DNA of 64,000 bases, from positions 496,001 to 560,000 of the forward strand of contig JAHBWI010000002.1 of the NCBI GenBank assembly GCA_019637075.1. Direction: 5' to 3'. Below, piece by piece: positions 46,292 to 55,587 of the stretch; the stretch's first letter is position 1; the number at the start of each line of letters is the position of its first letter. The position numbers and the translations under genes were made by a program. Below the pieces are notes generated by a model. That model was not told the origin of the DNA. It worked only from the letters and a program-made list of their open reading frames with translations, and ran no database searches. The DNA is from Nitrospiraceae bacterium. Its GTDB lineage: Bacteria > Nitrospirota > Nitrospiria > Nitrospirales > Nitrospiraceae.

Positions 46292-46509
46292 TACCACGAG
46301 CGGCGTTCTCGCTTCAGATAATGGCGTGGATAGGCGCCTTTTGCCAATCCTTGCAGCGCGCGCACATATCGCTTTGGCTTAGGCATGATGAGGGTCAAGT
46401 CGTCTTTCACGACGACGAGCAACTCATCTCCCCCCTTTACTCCCATGGCTTGGCGCGCCTCCTTCGGGAGTACGATCTGGTTTTTACTGCTGAGCTTTTG
46501 AACGGCCAT
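46291..46509 (-). CDS. AbrB/MazE-type antitoxin
   Basis: 72 residues. The N-terminal VQKLSSKNQIVLPKEARQAMGVKGGDELLVVVKDDLTLIMPKP is the complete SpoVT-AbrB swapped-hairpin DNA-binding domain (KxQIVLPKE motif). The C-terminal part (YVRALQGLAKGAYPRHYLKRERRSW) would bind the toxin. AGGAGG lies before the ATG and an inverted repeat (46522-46549) upstream is a candidate autoregulatory operator. Confidence 0.93.
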   Translation of the reverse strand: MAVQKLSSKNQIVLPKEARQAMGVKGGDELLVVVKDDLTLIMPKPKRYVRALQGLAKGAYPRHYLKRERRSW

Positions 46510-46521
46510 GGAGCCTCCTGT

Positions 46522-46549
46522 GCTTTACTTTATCATGCTGACGTAAAGC
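46522..46549. promoter_or_regulatory. Inverted repeat, candidate antitoxin operator
   Basis: GCTTTAC and GTAAAGC with a 14-base spacer, directly upstream of the antitoxin start at 46509. AbrB-type antitoxins bind such repeats to repress their operon. Confidence 0.45.
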
Positions 46550-46677
46550 GTCTCAAGATGGAGCGTCGATGATCCCATCTCCCTCAAACCGACTCAACAA
46601 GATATGCTCATGCGTCACGAGCGACGACTGCCGCGCTCCTCCGGCCATTCGTCATAAGCCAACCGCCATCTGCTCTC

Positions 46678-47325
46678 CTAGTCGGCACTATTCCCCTGGT
46701 CGCAGGACAGTGACGGACTCAAGCGGCCGGCATCCCATTTCCAAAACATGCAAAAGTCCGTGCGGTGGGGCTCGTGAAAGATATCCCGGTAGCAGACAGT
46801 CCCATGGAAGTAGAGCGCCGATTTAGCCGTCTGAATGGCGCCGACTTCCTCGGCAGTCAACGGCGCTTCGCGGACAGTTTCCAGTCGCGGCACCTTGCCA
46901 AGAAACCACCTGCGCTTGTCAGGTTGGTGATCGTCGGGCGGACAAGTCAACTTCTCAAAACTCTTGGTGAGCGGATAGTCGGTAATAGTGATGTGCGCCT
47001 GAATGCTGTCGTTATAGGCGGGGGTTCGACCGATGTTCTTGATCGTTTCACGCACACGTGGCGAAACCGCTTCCTTGAGCGCCACCGGCCCCATCGCGCG
47101 CACGTCGATGTAGGCCCGCAGTTCGAGCTTGGCCTCCTGCTGCGCGACATACTCCTGCCACGTCGGGTAGCCTACCAATGCGGCGCCCACCGCAACCACA
47201 ACGGCAAACGCGAACACGCCCAACTTCAGCCGAAAACTCCGCTCCTCGGCAGCGGTCGGCTCAACAGCCGGCGGCAGCAAAAGCCCCTCGTCATCGGAAC
47301 GTGTACCCGGTTGGTTGGAGTCCAT
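46678..47325 (-). CDS. Single-pass membrane protein, unknown function
   Basis: 215 residues. A cytoplasmic N-terminal segment rich in acidic residues and Pro, then a membrane helix at about residues 36-55 (LGVFAFAVVVAVGAALVGYP), a short coiled part (WQEYVAQQEAKLELRAYI) and a periplasmic domain with cysteines (KLTCPPDD, TVCYRDI, DFCMFW, LSCDQ). No family recognised. The ATG at 47325 is preceded by GGGGGAGG. Confidence 0.75.
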   Translation of the reverse strand: MDSNQPGTRSDDEGLLLPPAVEPTAAEERSFRLKLGVFAFAVVVAVGAALVGYPTWQEYVAQQEAKLELRAYIDVRAMGPVALKEAVSPRVRETIKNIGRTPAYNDSIQAHITITDYPLTKSFEKLTCPPDDHQPDKRRWFLGKVPRLETVREAPLTAEEVGAIQTAKSALYFHGTVCYRDIFHEPHRTDFCMFWKWDAGRLSPSLSCDQGNSAD

Positions 47326-47521
47326 GCTCAACCTCCCCCTGCCAGGAGCATAGCCTAGCGATTTCGGCAGGAGGGATCAAGGAGAGAGGGGCGAAGAACG
47401 TATCTCGTATCTCGTGAAGTGTAGCTCATCAAAGGAAACAGCTCATGGCTGATTGCAGATCGTTGATTGCGATTCCCACGAAATACGAACGACGAGATAC
47501 GAGCGACGCGGCGAAGGCATC

Positions 47522-47537
47522 TTCAACATCCTGTTAG
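47522..47537 (-). repeat. Solo end of palindromic repeat
   Basis: CTAACAGGATGTTGAA on the minus strand. It supplies the TAA stop codon of the aldose-epimerase gene. Identical to the copy at 34882-34897. Confidence 0.7.
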
Positions 47538-48472
47538 CGGTGGGTGATACGGTACGTTCCACTAAAAGACTCACCCACTGCTAACTTCCTCAAACCCCAG
47601 TCCGAATGATTCAACGCATCCGTCGCACAACTCATCGGTTCGATAGCGAAGGCCCGGCGCGCATGGTTGGGAATCGCATCCCCGGTGTAGACCACGATAG
47701 CTGTGAAGGAACGATCCATCGAAACCTCAACGGTTCGCCCGCTCTCCGGATTGCGCAGGTGAGCCCTCGCCCATCCGTCGGCGTCACGCTCGAGTTGCAG
47801 ATAGCAATGGTTGAACCGGCGCGGCCCGATCGGGCGAAGCCGGCGGAAGTCCCAGTCTGTGCCGGCCACCGGCAGCACTGTTCCAGTGGGTGCCAGCTTG
47901 TCGTTGAACTCCAGCGTGGCGGCCGCGGGGACCTTAGCCTCAGCTCCATCGACCGGATCGAGACCAACGGTGAAATAGGGATGGAACCCGACACCGACCG
48001 GTGCGACACGCGAACCGACGTTGCGGATTTCGAAGGAACAGGACAGGCCCTGTGCATCTAACCGATAGGAGACGCTGATCGCAAGCGAGAAGGGATAGCC
48101 CTTCGCTGCAAAGTGCTCAGCCGAAAGGTCGATCGCAAAGACTGCCTCGGCGGTCTCTTGACGTACGACCCGCCAAGGCTGCGTCCGCACGAAGCCATGA
48201 ATCGCGTTCGGCCCTTCCTTGTCATTGCGTTCGAGTTGGAAGCTCTCGCCCTCGAAGCTGTACCGGCCCTCCGCCACACGACCGGGGAACGGAATCAGCA
48301 CGTCCCCCTGCCCGCCTTTCTTATTGCTGCCTCCCCAATAGCCCCAGACGATATCCGTCTCAGTTCCATCCGGCGCGGCGACAAAGTACCGCCGCAGCGA
48401 AGCACCCCACGGAGAAACGCAGGCGCGTTGGTTGGAGAAGGTCAGAAGGAATTCGGAGTCGGGGGAAACCAT
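47534..48472 (-). CDS. Aldose 1-epimerase family protein
   Basis: 312 residues. Galactose-mutarotase fold: QGDVLIPFPGRVAEGRYSFEGESFQL, AIHGFVRTQPW with an active-site His, GVGFHPYFTV (second His), and FAIEPMSCATDALN with the catalytic Glu. All key residues of the family are visible. It interconverts alpha and beta sugar anomers, or modifies a related sugar phosphate. Its TAA stop lies in the palindrome-like 16-mer described at 47522-47537. Upstream is a Sel1 gene. Confidence 0.92.
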   Translation of the reverse strand: MVSPDSEFLLTFSNQRACVSPWGASLRRYFVAAPDGTETDIVWGYWGGSNKKGGQGDVLIPFPGRVAEGRYSFEGESFQLERNDKEGPNAIHGFVRTQPWRVVRQETAEAVFAIDLSAEHFAAKGYPFSLAISVSYRLDAQGLSCSFEIRNVGSRVAPVGVGFHPYFTVGLDPVDGAEAKVPAAATLEFNDKLAPTGTVLPVAGTDWDFRRLRPIGPRRFNHCYLQLERDADGWARAHLRNPESGRTVEVSMDRSFTAIVVYTGDAIPNHARRAFAIEPMSCATDALNHSDWGLRKLAVGESFSGTYRITHR

Positions 48473-48657
48473 AGAAGAGGCAATAGCATAGAGCTTGTGG
48501 CTGAGGGAAGGGATAAAACACTCGGGTGACGCTGCGGGACCAAGGATTCTTCAGGCCGGGCAATCAGGGTCGGCCGGACTTCCCCCACGCGACCCAGCAG
48601 ATGGTCATCGACTGTTCATATCGGTTCTAGTCGGAGGAAGAAGGAGTCGGCGTTAGG

Positions 48658-48852
48658 TCAATGTAACAGCTTCTTGCCTTCTTGGATGGCCCTGAGCCAC
48701 GGCTCCGGCAAGTCGATCACGTAAGGCAATAGAGGAATCAACGGACCGAGCGCGGCAAAGCTGCGCGAGACCAGATCGTCCTTGAACAAGGAAAAGGAAT
48801 GCGGTTCGGAAGACTCGGCGGGAACGGATTGGAGCACCGTCTCACGGGTCAC
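48658..48852 (-). CDS. Small ORF coupled to the Sel1 gene
   Basis: 64 residues starting at a GTG that overlaps the TGA stop of the Sel1 gene (GTGA), with AAGGAG upstream inside that gene. The C-terminal half (LVSRSFAALGPLIPLLPYVIDLPEPWLRAIQEG) is hydrophobic and protein-like. Not recognised; a TTG six bases later in the upstream direction is an alternative start. Confidence 0.45.
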   Translation of the reverse strand: MTRETVLQSVPAESSEPHSFSLFKDDLVSRSFAALGPLIPLLPYVIDLPEPWLRAIQEGKKLLH

Positions 48853-50069
48853 GGGCCACAATACTCCTTGTCGCCGCCGCGGCAGCGTGAGGCCTGGTCG
48901 CCGCGGCCGGCCTTCTCGAGCGCCTCGGCTCTCTGCGCGGAACGCCAATCACACTTTTCGCTTGGGATCGAACTCGCGCCGCCCCTCTCGAACGCCGCTG
49001 CCGCCCGTCGCTCGATAATGGACCCGATGTATTTGCCCAACTGTACCTCGTTCTTGAAATGCGGCGTATCGGATTTTTCGAGCCATGTGGCGATCCATCC
49101 CGCTTGGCCGTCTCGATGCTTCCCCGCCCTGTCCAGCCACGCGATCGCCTGGCGTCGATCCCACTTGAGACCACCCCAACCGAACTCATACGACAGACCG
49201 AAGATGAGCTCCGCCTGGTCATAGCCCTGTTCAGCGCTCTGTCGATAGAGCTGGATCGCCTTGGCTTGGTCCGTTGCCACGCCGTCGCCTTCGAAATACA
49301 AATTTCCCAACGAGAATTGGGCCGCGCGATGTCCTTGCGCTGCCGCCTTCCCATACCAGTCCGCCGCCTGCTTGAAGGCCACCTTCTGCCCCAAACCTTC
49401 CTGATAGGTTCGGCCAAAGAGGGCTTGAGCGCGCGGATGCCCGGCCTTCGCGACCTCCAGCAGAATCGGCGTAGCGGCGGCGTAGTCCTTCTTCATAAAG
49501 AGGTCGTAGCTCCGTTTGAATTGCGCTTCGACCTTGGGAGCCGCAGCCACAAACTTTTGCGGAGACTCGAACGGCGTCGGCTTTTCCTCGGCATTTCGCA
49601 GAGGTGTCGAGGGCTTGATCGGCACGGTCCGGCTCGCCTGGTCCGGAGGCCTGCGGGAGGTGGACTGATCGCCGTTGCTCTCTTGTCGCCGGACTAAGAG
49701 GTCGCTCAGGGCCCCTTCCCGATTGCTCTTGAATGCCTTGACGAAGGGTTGAGCGGGATCGGCGCTCACCAATGTGGTGCCGCCTTCGGCGAGGGAGAGG
49801 CGATTGACATAGCCGCCCTGTTTCCATTTGAGCGTGATCGCCCCCTTGGCTGGGTCCAGGCATTCCCAGGTTCCGGAATTGCCGGACTGCTGGGTAAACG
49901 TGCCGTCCGGTTTGATCGTCACCTCGCCGCCGGCAAACCAGACCCACATGCCCACGACCGCCTCGCAAGAGGCAGCATGGGCGGGGGATTCGATAGTCGG
50001 CGGTGCGATGAAACAGGCCGCAAGAACCGCCGGGGCAAAGAACCGGGCAGGCAGGCGACGGGGGATCAT
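48849..50069 (-). CDS. Exported Sel1-repeat protein
   Basis: 406 residues. A signal peptide (FFAPAVLAACFIAPPTIESPAHA) precedes a small beta domain (SCEAVVGMWVWFAGGEVTIKPDGTFTQQSGNSGTWECLD), a Pro-rich charged linker (about residues 120-180) and at least three or four Sel1 repeats (residues about 205-330: AGHPRAQALFGRTYQEGLG, QGHRAAQFSLGNLYFEGDG, QGYDQAELIFGLSYEFGWG). Sel1 repeats make solenoid interaction surfaces. The end has C-x-CGG-like cysteines (CRGGDKEYCGP). GGAGG precedes the ATG at 50069. Confidence 0.88.
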   Translation of the reverse strand: MIPRRLPARFFAPAVLAACFIAPPTIESPAHAASCEAVVGMWVWFAGGEVTIKPDGTFTQQSGNSGTWECLDPAKGAITLKWKQGGYVNRLSLAEGGTTLVSADPAQPFVKAFKSNREGALSDLLVRRQESNGDQSTSRRPPDQASRTVPIKPSTPLRNAEEKPTPFESPQKFVAAAPKVEAQFKRSYDLFMKKDYAAATPILLEVAKAGHPRAQALFGRTYQEGLGQKVAFKQAADWYGKAAAQGHRAAQFSLGNLYFEGDGVATDQAKAIQLYRQSAEQGYDQAELIFGLSYEFGWGGLKWDRRQAIAWLDRAGKHRDGQAGWIATWLEKSDTPHFKNEVQLGKYIGSIIERRAAAAFERGGASSIPSEKCDWRSAQRAEALEKAGRGDQASRCRGGDKEYCGP

Positions 50070-50374
50070 CGAAGGCGGCCTCCCCTTTCGCCTCAGGAGG
50101 TTCACTGGTGACTTACCCTAGGGCCTTTGACGGGTCGAACTCTGAACCGAATTACGGAGAGAAGTCAATGGCTGCAACGTGCCGGGAACATAAGGGGGAG
50201 GTCAGAAGGAAACCGGCCGATCGGTCGGTCAGAACGGGTTGGATTGGTATGCAGCCTCGGAAGCGCAGGCCGGCTAGGAAACGGTTCGGATTGCCGGCAT
50301 CGATGGGAGACCGGACTTGGCCGAGCTGCAGTCACCCACAGCCCGGCCTGAACCGAACAACTAGTAGAGGTCCC
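50070..50374. other. Gap without recognisable genes
   Basis: A frame starting near 50168 has no ribosome site or family. No palindrome or promoter recognised. Confidence 0.5.
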
Positions 50375-50878
50375 TCACTGCCCCGCCTTCGACTGCAGGG
50401 GATGCACGTCGATCACCTGTCCCGCTTCGTTCAGTTCCGCCCGCACCTTGGCGCCATCCGTGACGCTTGCCGGCAAGTCCTGCTTTTCGAGCTGGTACTT
50501 GCGTTCGCCCTGTGCAGTCTTGAGGGTAATCTCGCGCTGGAGTTTGCCGATCGATAGCACCTGTCCGGTGACGAACTTGTGTTTTCCTTCCGTCCCCTGA
50601 GGGTGCACATCGAGGACCATATTGTTCTCGTCGATGACGACCGTTACCTGATCGCCCACCTTGGGCATCTCATACCCATGCCGCTGCGACCGGTTTTCGT
50701 TGAGTTGATAGGTGGTGCCATTGGGGACCCGCACTGCCAACGCCCCCCCTTTTTCGACGACCACACCCTGCAACTCTTGATGGTGACTCATCGTGCGGTT
50801 TTGTTCCGCCCGGCCCGGCTGAATTTCAACGCCGATGCTGGCTGCCAGCACCAATGACAGGAAGAAAATGTGTCGCAT
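50375..50878 (-). CDS. Exported protein of two repeated small beta modules
   Basis: 167 residues. Signal MRHIFFLSLVLAASIGVEIQPGRA. Two modules of about 65 residues each follow, with the same arrangement: ELQGVVVEKGGALAVRVPNG ... PKVGDQVTVVIDENNMVLDVHPQG and FVTGQVLSIGKLQREITLKTAQG ... VTDGAKVRAELNEAGQVIDVHPLQ. The tandem module (strand, loop, VxVxxxExGxVxDVHP) resembles the small protein at 24775-25068. Function unknown. GGGAGG lies upstream of the ATG at 50878. Confidence 0.8.
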   Translation of the reverse strand: MRHIFFLSLVLAASIGVEIQPGRAEQNRTMSHHQELQGVVVEKGGALAVRVPNGTTYQLNENRSQRHGYEMPKVGDQVTVVIDENNMVLDVHPQGTEGKHKFVTGQVLSIGKLQREITLKTAQGERKYQLEKQDLPASVTDGAKVRAELNEAGQVIDVHPLQSKAGQ

Positions 50879-51247
50879 GGTTGTCCCTCCCCTAATTCGG
50901 GCGTCCTGGGAAAATGTGTCCGCCGAGAAAGGCCCGACAACATCAGGGTACCGTTCAATCCTCCGACCGGGGACTAGGAGAAGCCCTGGCAGGCAGGAGG
51001 AAGGACGCGAGAGGACGTGAAGCGTAAGACAAAAGGCGTGAGACAAAAGAGCGAGTCTTTGGACAAGATTCGCGAGAGGGAGGCATCTGCGCCGAGTGAG
51101 TTCGTCCTGGAATACTGAGAGTAGCAGGAGACCAAGGAAGCCCGTTCCTCGGGGCTAGAGTTTCCTGGAATCATGTCCAACATCAATGCGCCGAGACATT
51201 TGCGCAATCACTGCCTCCTTGACCTATAAACTGCAGACCTTACCGAT
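50879..51247. other. Gap with short tandem repeat
   Basis: A 14-base unit GCGTRAGACAAAAG is repeated twice in tandem at 51022-51049. No credible gene. Confidence 0.5.
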
Positions 51248-52312
51248 TCACCGGTTGCCTTCGGGCTTCGCTTTGCTTTGATCTGACCAAGGCTCAGCAG
51301 CGCGAATCAATCCGCAAGCCAGGCGACGCATCGAATGATTGGCAACTAGACCCGTCCCTGCATCAAAATTGTAGCGATACTCCCAAATGGCGGGGTCTTG
51401 AGACGTGACGGCAAGTCGACTCGTCAGGAGCCTCAGATACGCCAGAATCTCGCCGTGTTCAAATATCCTATGAATTCGAAGCCCAGTCGCGTTGTAGTTT
51501 CGAGGAGGATTCTTAGACGAAAACCAACCAGTCACCGGCGAAGGGTCGAATGCAAATACTTCATCGACCTTCGGGCCATAAGGTTCCTGCTCAGGCTGCT
51601 TAAAGACATACGCAAAATGTTGTGCAAGACCACCACCCAGGGAGTGTCCAGTTGCGATGACTTTGATTCGCTTTCCATCCGCGGTTTCCAAATTGTGAGT
51701 GGAGGTGTTTATCTTATAAGGCCCTCGGGGAGAGGTAATAACGTCGTAGAACTCGGACGCCAAATACTTGGCAGCAAGGATATATTGATCCTCGATACCA
51801 GGGATGAAACGCAGAAACCAACGCAAGTTGGCTTTCCAATCTGGCAAGTCAGTGAAATTCGTACCCTCAAAGATTACAACTATCGTCCGGGGATGTTCTG
51901 TTCTCTCAAGAACCTCAACATACATTCCTTCTTTTAGCATCCGCGCCTGAAGATCCTTGCTTGGGAAATCCCACTTTCTCCACCCCGCAACTGGAAGAGC
52001 GAGACCATCATCTTTGCATGCCGCCTCAAAATCGGCCTGGGTCATTTTCGCGCTATAAACAAGCGAACGCTCAAATTCCTTTCGTTTTGCACGTACATTC
52101 TCTTTTCCCTCACGGTATGCATTCTCGCTCAACGCGGCATATTCCCATTGCTCCTTCGCCGGTGTCGCCGCCGATACCGGATCTCCGTACCGCCCGATTT
52201 CAGGATCCCGAATCAACACCTCATCGGCACCTTGGCGAAAATTCACACACCCACACAAGGTCATAATTGCGCCAATGACAGCCATGCCTACCATATGAGC
52301 AGTTCTAATCAT
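51248..52312 (-). CDS. Class-3 lipase family lipoprotein
   Basis: 354 residues. Signal MVGMAVIGAIMTLCGC with lipobox TLCGC. The nucleophile elbow KVIATGHSLGGGLAQHFAY has the G-H-S-L-G motif of class-3 lipases; TIVVIFEGTNFTDLPDWKANL holds the oxyanion-hole region; the catalytic Asp is probably in VFAFDPSPVTG and the His in IHRIFEHGEIL. It probably hydrolyses lipids or esters at the outer membrane. GC is visibly lower than in the flanks. GAGGAG lies upstream of the ATG within a small preceding frame. Confidence 0.88.
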   Translation of the reverse strand: MIRTAHMVGMAVIGAIMTLCGCVNFRQGADEVLIRDPEIGRYGDPVSAATPAKEQWEYAALSENAYREGKENVRAKRKEFERSLVYSAKMTQADFEAACKDDGLALPVAGWRKWDFPSKDLQARMLKEGMYVEVLERTEHPRTIVVIFEGTNFTDLPDWKANLRWFLRFIPGIEDQYILAAKYLASEFYDVITSPRGPYKINTSTHNLETADGKRIKVIATGHSLGGGLAQHFAYVFKQPEQEPYGPKVDEVFAFDPSPVTGWFSSKNPPRNYNATGLRIHRIFEHGEILAYLRLLTSRLAVTSQDPAIWEYRYNFDAGTGLVANHSMRRLACGLIRAAEPWSDQSKAKPEGNR

Positions 52313-52602
52313 CTACTTACGAATCTCCTCTTTCGTCAGACACACATTTCTCTCGGCAGTCTTAATTTTGACAAGACTGCCACCCCAACCTGACAATGCT
52401 GCCGCACTCAGACACGACAGATAATTGCACTGCATCCGAGCTGAGTGGTCGGACCAATACGACTTGGCTGGGTGAGAGAATCCAGATTCCAGATTCCAGA
52501 AGGGTTGTTTCGGGTCGCCACTACGTTTCGCAGGGGGCGCCGCAAAATCCATCACCTTGCTTTAGAATTGAGGGCACAGCCAAGCCAGCGACGCCAGCAC
52601 CA

Positions 52603-53307
52603 TCAGAACTTAAAGCCATATCCGAGGCTGAGCAGGAGAAACACGTGCCCTTTGTCCGGCCCGCTCAGATTGAATCCAGCACCGATATTGACTAACTCCC
52701 CGAGAAACCCGACTGATATCGCAGGTTGAATGGCTATTTCCTGATTTCCTTCGCTTTTGGACGCATACACAATCGGCGTAACCGACATCCACGGAATCAC
52801 CTTCTTGTTATCTGGTTGCATCCACGCGCCGTCGAAAGTTTCGCCTCTACAATCTTTTTTGATTTGCTTAATACCAAACCTAGCTTCCGGAGTTTTACCG
52901 TCCTCACTTCTAGCCAATTTGACATCACTGTAGAGACGCATAGAGAATCCGGCCCCCACCCCTGTATTAAACCCAGCCTTCTTCGAGGCTAAGTCATAGG
53001 TGAGCACCTTGGCTGCAACGGTTGGACCGAACGACACATTCCCAAAGTCACCTGCGGCAACTGGCTCCTTACTAAGATCCTTGAGACACTCACCCCGAAA
53101 ATCTTTGATCTCCCTCTTCTCTTGAGTCACTTGCTGATCCCGCGGTGCCACCTCAGCTTTTTTATCAGAAGCCTCTTTCGCATTGGGCGGGCCCACAACC
53201 TCAGCATCACCAGTAGCACCGTTGGCTTGGCCACAAATTGACATGGAGAAAACCGAAATAAGCACGGCGACCCTCATTCCAGAAAAGGCCCTCAGCTTCT
53301 TGCACAT
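52603..53307 (-). CDS. Exported beta-rich protein, unknown function
   Basis: 234 residues. Signal FSGMRVAVLISVFSMSICGQANGATG, an acidic/lysine-rich linker (AKEASDKKAEVAPRDQQ) and a beta-rich C-terminal part ending LLLSLGYGFKF, with the final aromatic residue typical of outer-membrane proteins. Strands with the GxGFSMRLYS and VSVGFLGELVNIGAGF patterns support a small barrel. No family recognised. Low GC. Lies upstream of the lipase gene on the same strand, 290 bp away. Confidence 0.7.
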   Translation of the reverse strand: MCKKLRAFSGMRVAVLISVFSMSICGQANGATGDAEVVGPPNAKEASDKKAEVAPRDQQVTQEKREIKDFRGECLKDLSKEPVAAGDFGNVSFGPTVAAKVLTYDLASKKAGFNTGVGAGFSMRLYSDVKLARSEDGKTPEARFGIKQIKKDCRGETFDGAWMQPDNKKVIPWMSVTPIVYASKSEGNQEIAIQPAISVGFLGELVNIGAGFNLSGPDKGHVFLLLSLGYGFKF

Positions 53308-54052
53308 ATATCCTCTATCCTCCAAGCATTGGATTCCCAGGCAACAATCAAAACATTCTCACTACGAGTGCTTGCATTGCTTCATTGGACGAACCATTAA
53401 ATCGGATGCGTGATTTGTAGTTTAGTCACGTACGTCTTCGCAATATGTCCGAACGGCCCTACGTAACATGTAATACCAGTATTTCATTTGACATTTTCCC
53501 GTCGTACCGCCGATGAGCGACTCGCACTTCAATCACGGCGCATACATAGCTGAGAATGGTTCAATTACGTGTATTATTGGATGCGCATCGTGGCCTGCGA
53601 GGATGAAATTCGTGAGAGAATTCCCCACGCAGGGATCATAAGGCACACATGCAAAGGCTTGCGTTACCCAAATCTTGCGGGAGAGTGTTTGTGTGAGGAC
53701 TGAGATCCCTCCGGTCTTGTCGAGTGGCACAGGCATTGGTCAGGTAAGCTCATGCGACAAATGCCCCAACGGATGCGAAGGCAGCAACTAAGTCGGTTCA
53801 TGCTTGCGCAGCAATGCGAGAAGATGGACACCCAGGGCTCTCAAACCTTTGGAGTGAATAAACTGAGTCTGTCCCCGCGGAAGGCCCGCAGCGCTTCAAC
53901 GAAGCTCCATAACCTGGCAGCCGGACTGAGGTTTCACCCACAGGGCCGACAAACGAGCCCTCTGATCTCCCAACATATATAGTCCCGACCCAGCAGAATT
54001 GGCTTGGTGCCTTGTGTTATCCTGAATAAGCCAAGAGACGGGAGGTTTCACC
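53308..54052. other. AT-rich gap between divergent genes
   Basis: About 745 bases between two divergent genes. Short frames lack ribosome sites and family features. No promoter, repeat or phage sequence identified with confidence. Confidence 0.5.
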
Positions 54053-55360
54053 ATGTGCCTCTCACGGAGATTGCTGACTACCGCCGCGATTCTCGCGCTC
54101 TGGCTCTCCAGCTCTACGTACCTGACGTCCCCGACTCTCGCTTCCTCCACCATCTATAGCTACACCGACGAGGAAGGCGTTCCGACCTTCACCAACGAAC
54201 TCGAGTCGGTACCGGAAAAGTATCGCCAGCAGCTTTCGCAACGGGATCTCGAGACATCGGAAATCGCTGTCACGCCTCCGCCGGTCGTTGCCGCCGATCC
54301 CCCCATGCGTTCGGCCGAGGCGCGTACCGTGACGGCCAGCGGCGAGCATCGGATGGGCGACCATGACAACCGTACGGATGCGATTCGCCTCGCGTTGGAG
54401 GCAGCGAAGAAAGACGCGCTCGAGCAGGTGGCGACCTATGTGGAAAGCATTACCGAAGTGCGGGATCTGAATGTTACGCGGGACGATATCCGAAGCTATA
54501 CGGCCGGCATCGTGAAGGTGGTGGACCAGACGGTGAGCACGAGGCTAGAGCAGGACCAGGTCGTGATTCGCGTGGATCTCACGGCGGAGATCGACCCGCA
54601 TGAAGTGGTGCGGGCGATTGCCGCGCTCCGGGAGAATGAACAGGCTCGAAGTGAATTGTTGGCGCTCCGCGCCGAGACCGATCGGCTACAGGAACAGCTC
54701 GATGCCAACAACCGTGCCCTCGCCGCCGCTACCACTCCAAGCGACGTTCAACAGTACCAGGATCAGCGCCAGGACATGCTCGACCAGCTGCAGGCGAACG
54801 CGCTCCTTTCGCAGGCTTGGACGAGTTGGACCTACCCGACGCTGGGCTTCTACTCCTATCCTTGGTTCGGAGCTCCCGGCATCTACGGCCTGCTGCTCCA
54901 AGTGCAGCGCATCTATCCGCACCACAGCCATCTCCCGCTCGCGCAACGGACGATCACCGTCTACAACAATCCCGTCCCACCGGCGCAACCGCCGAGTTCG
55001 ACGCCGCCGGCACCGCGTCCGTCACTCTTAATGCCGCCTGTTCCGCACGTGTACCAACGCCCGGCTCCGCCGCTCTTGAACAGCCAGGGGCAACAGGCCA
55101 AGGTGGGTGACGCGGTGGTGATCCCGACGCCCCGATCCGTTCCTTCCGCTCCGCAATACACGCCGCAACCGCCGCCCTATCAGCTCCACCCCAACCATTT
55201 CTGGCGCCCCAGCCCGCCAAACGTCCGCACCACGCCGTCCAGCCCGCCGCAGGTCTCCTCGGCTGCGCCCCACCATTATAGTGGCCATCTCGGGCATGCA
55301 GGCGGAGGCCATTCGAGCGGAGGCAGCAGGTCCGGCGGAAGCCGCGGGGGGAGAAGATAG
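54053..55360 (+). CDS. DUF4124 exported protein with long Pro-rich tail
   Basis: 435 residues. Signal peptide (LLTTAAILALWLSSSTYLTSPTLA) and DUF4124 segment (STIYSYTDEEGVPTFTNELESVPEKY). A middle domain of about residues 85-200 (TVTASGEHRMGDHDNRTDAIRLALEAAKKDALEQVATYVES and VVIRVDLTAEIDP) resembles the LPP20/FlgT-N envelope domain. A coiled-coil follows (QARSELLALRAETDRLQEQLD), and then a long region rich in Pro and a tail of Gly/Ser/Arg repeats (GGSRSGGSRGGRR). GGGAGG precedes the ATG. The tail may bind cell-wall glycan or nucleic acid, but this is a guess. Confidence 0.85.
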   Translation: MCLSRRLLTTAAILALWLSSSTYLTSPTLASSTIYSYTDEEGVPTFTNELESVPEKYRQQLSQRDLETSEIAVTPPPVVAADPPMRSAEARTVTASGEHRMGDHDNRTDAIRLALEAAKKDALEQVATYVESITEVRDLNVTRDDIRSYTAGIVKVVDQTVSTRLEQDQVVIRVDLTAEIDPHEVVRAIAALRENEQARSELLALRAETDRLQEQLDANNRALAAATTPSDVQQYQDQRQDMLDQLQANALLSQAWTSWTYPTLGFYSYPWFGAPGIYGLLLQVQRIYPHHSHLPLAQRTITVYNNPVPPAQPPSSTPPAPRPSLLMPPVPHVYQRPAPPLLNSQGQQAKVGDAVVIPTPRSVPSAPQYTPQPPPYQLHPNHFWRPSPPNVRTTPSSPPQVSSAAPHHYSGHLGHAGGGHSSGGSRSGGSRGGRR

Positions 55361-55587
55361 CGGACGGCGTATACCCAATGGCACAAACGATGCCGCTCCG
55401 CGGTCTCTCGTCTCACGCACACGTGGTGATGCGTCATTCGAGGGCACGCGGAGTATCCCCTGATCCCAATTCCCTCGATATACGAACGACGAGATACGAG
55501 ATACCTCGCACCAGATTCGCCCATCCCACCCCCAGTCCCCCGGCTTGAGTAGCGTCCCTCAATCCTATATATGTAGAGAGTTACCCG

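Noticed and set aside
52313-52435. Small ORF (MQCNYLSCL...) directly before the lipase gene
   Set aside because: Possible but no clear ribosome site and unknown protein; its end mainly contains the lipase ribosome site.
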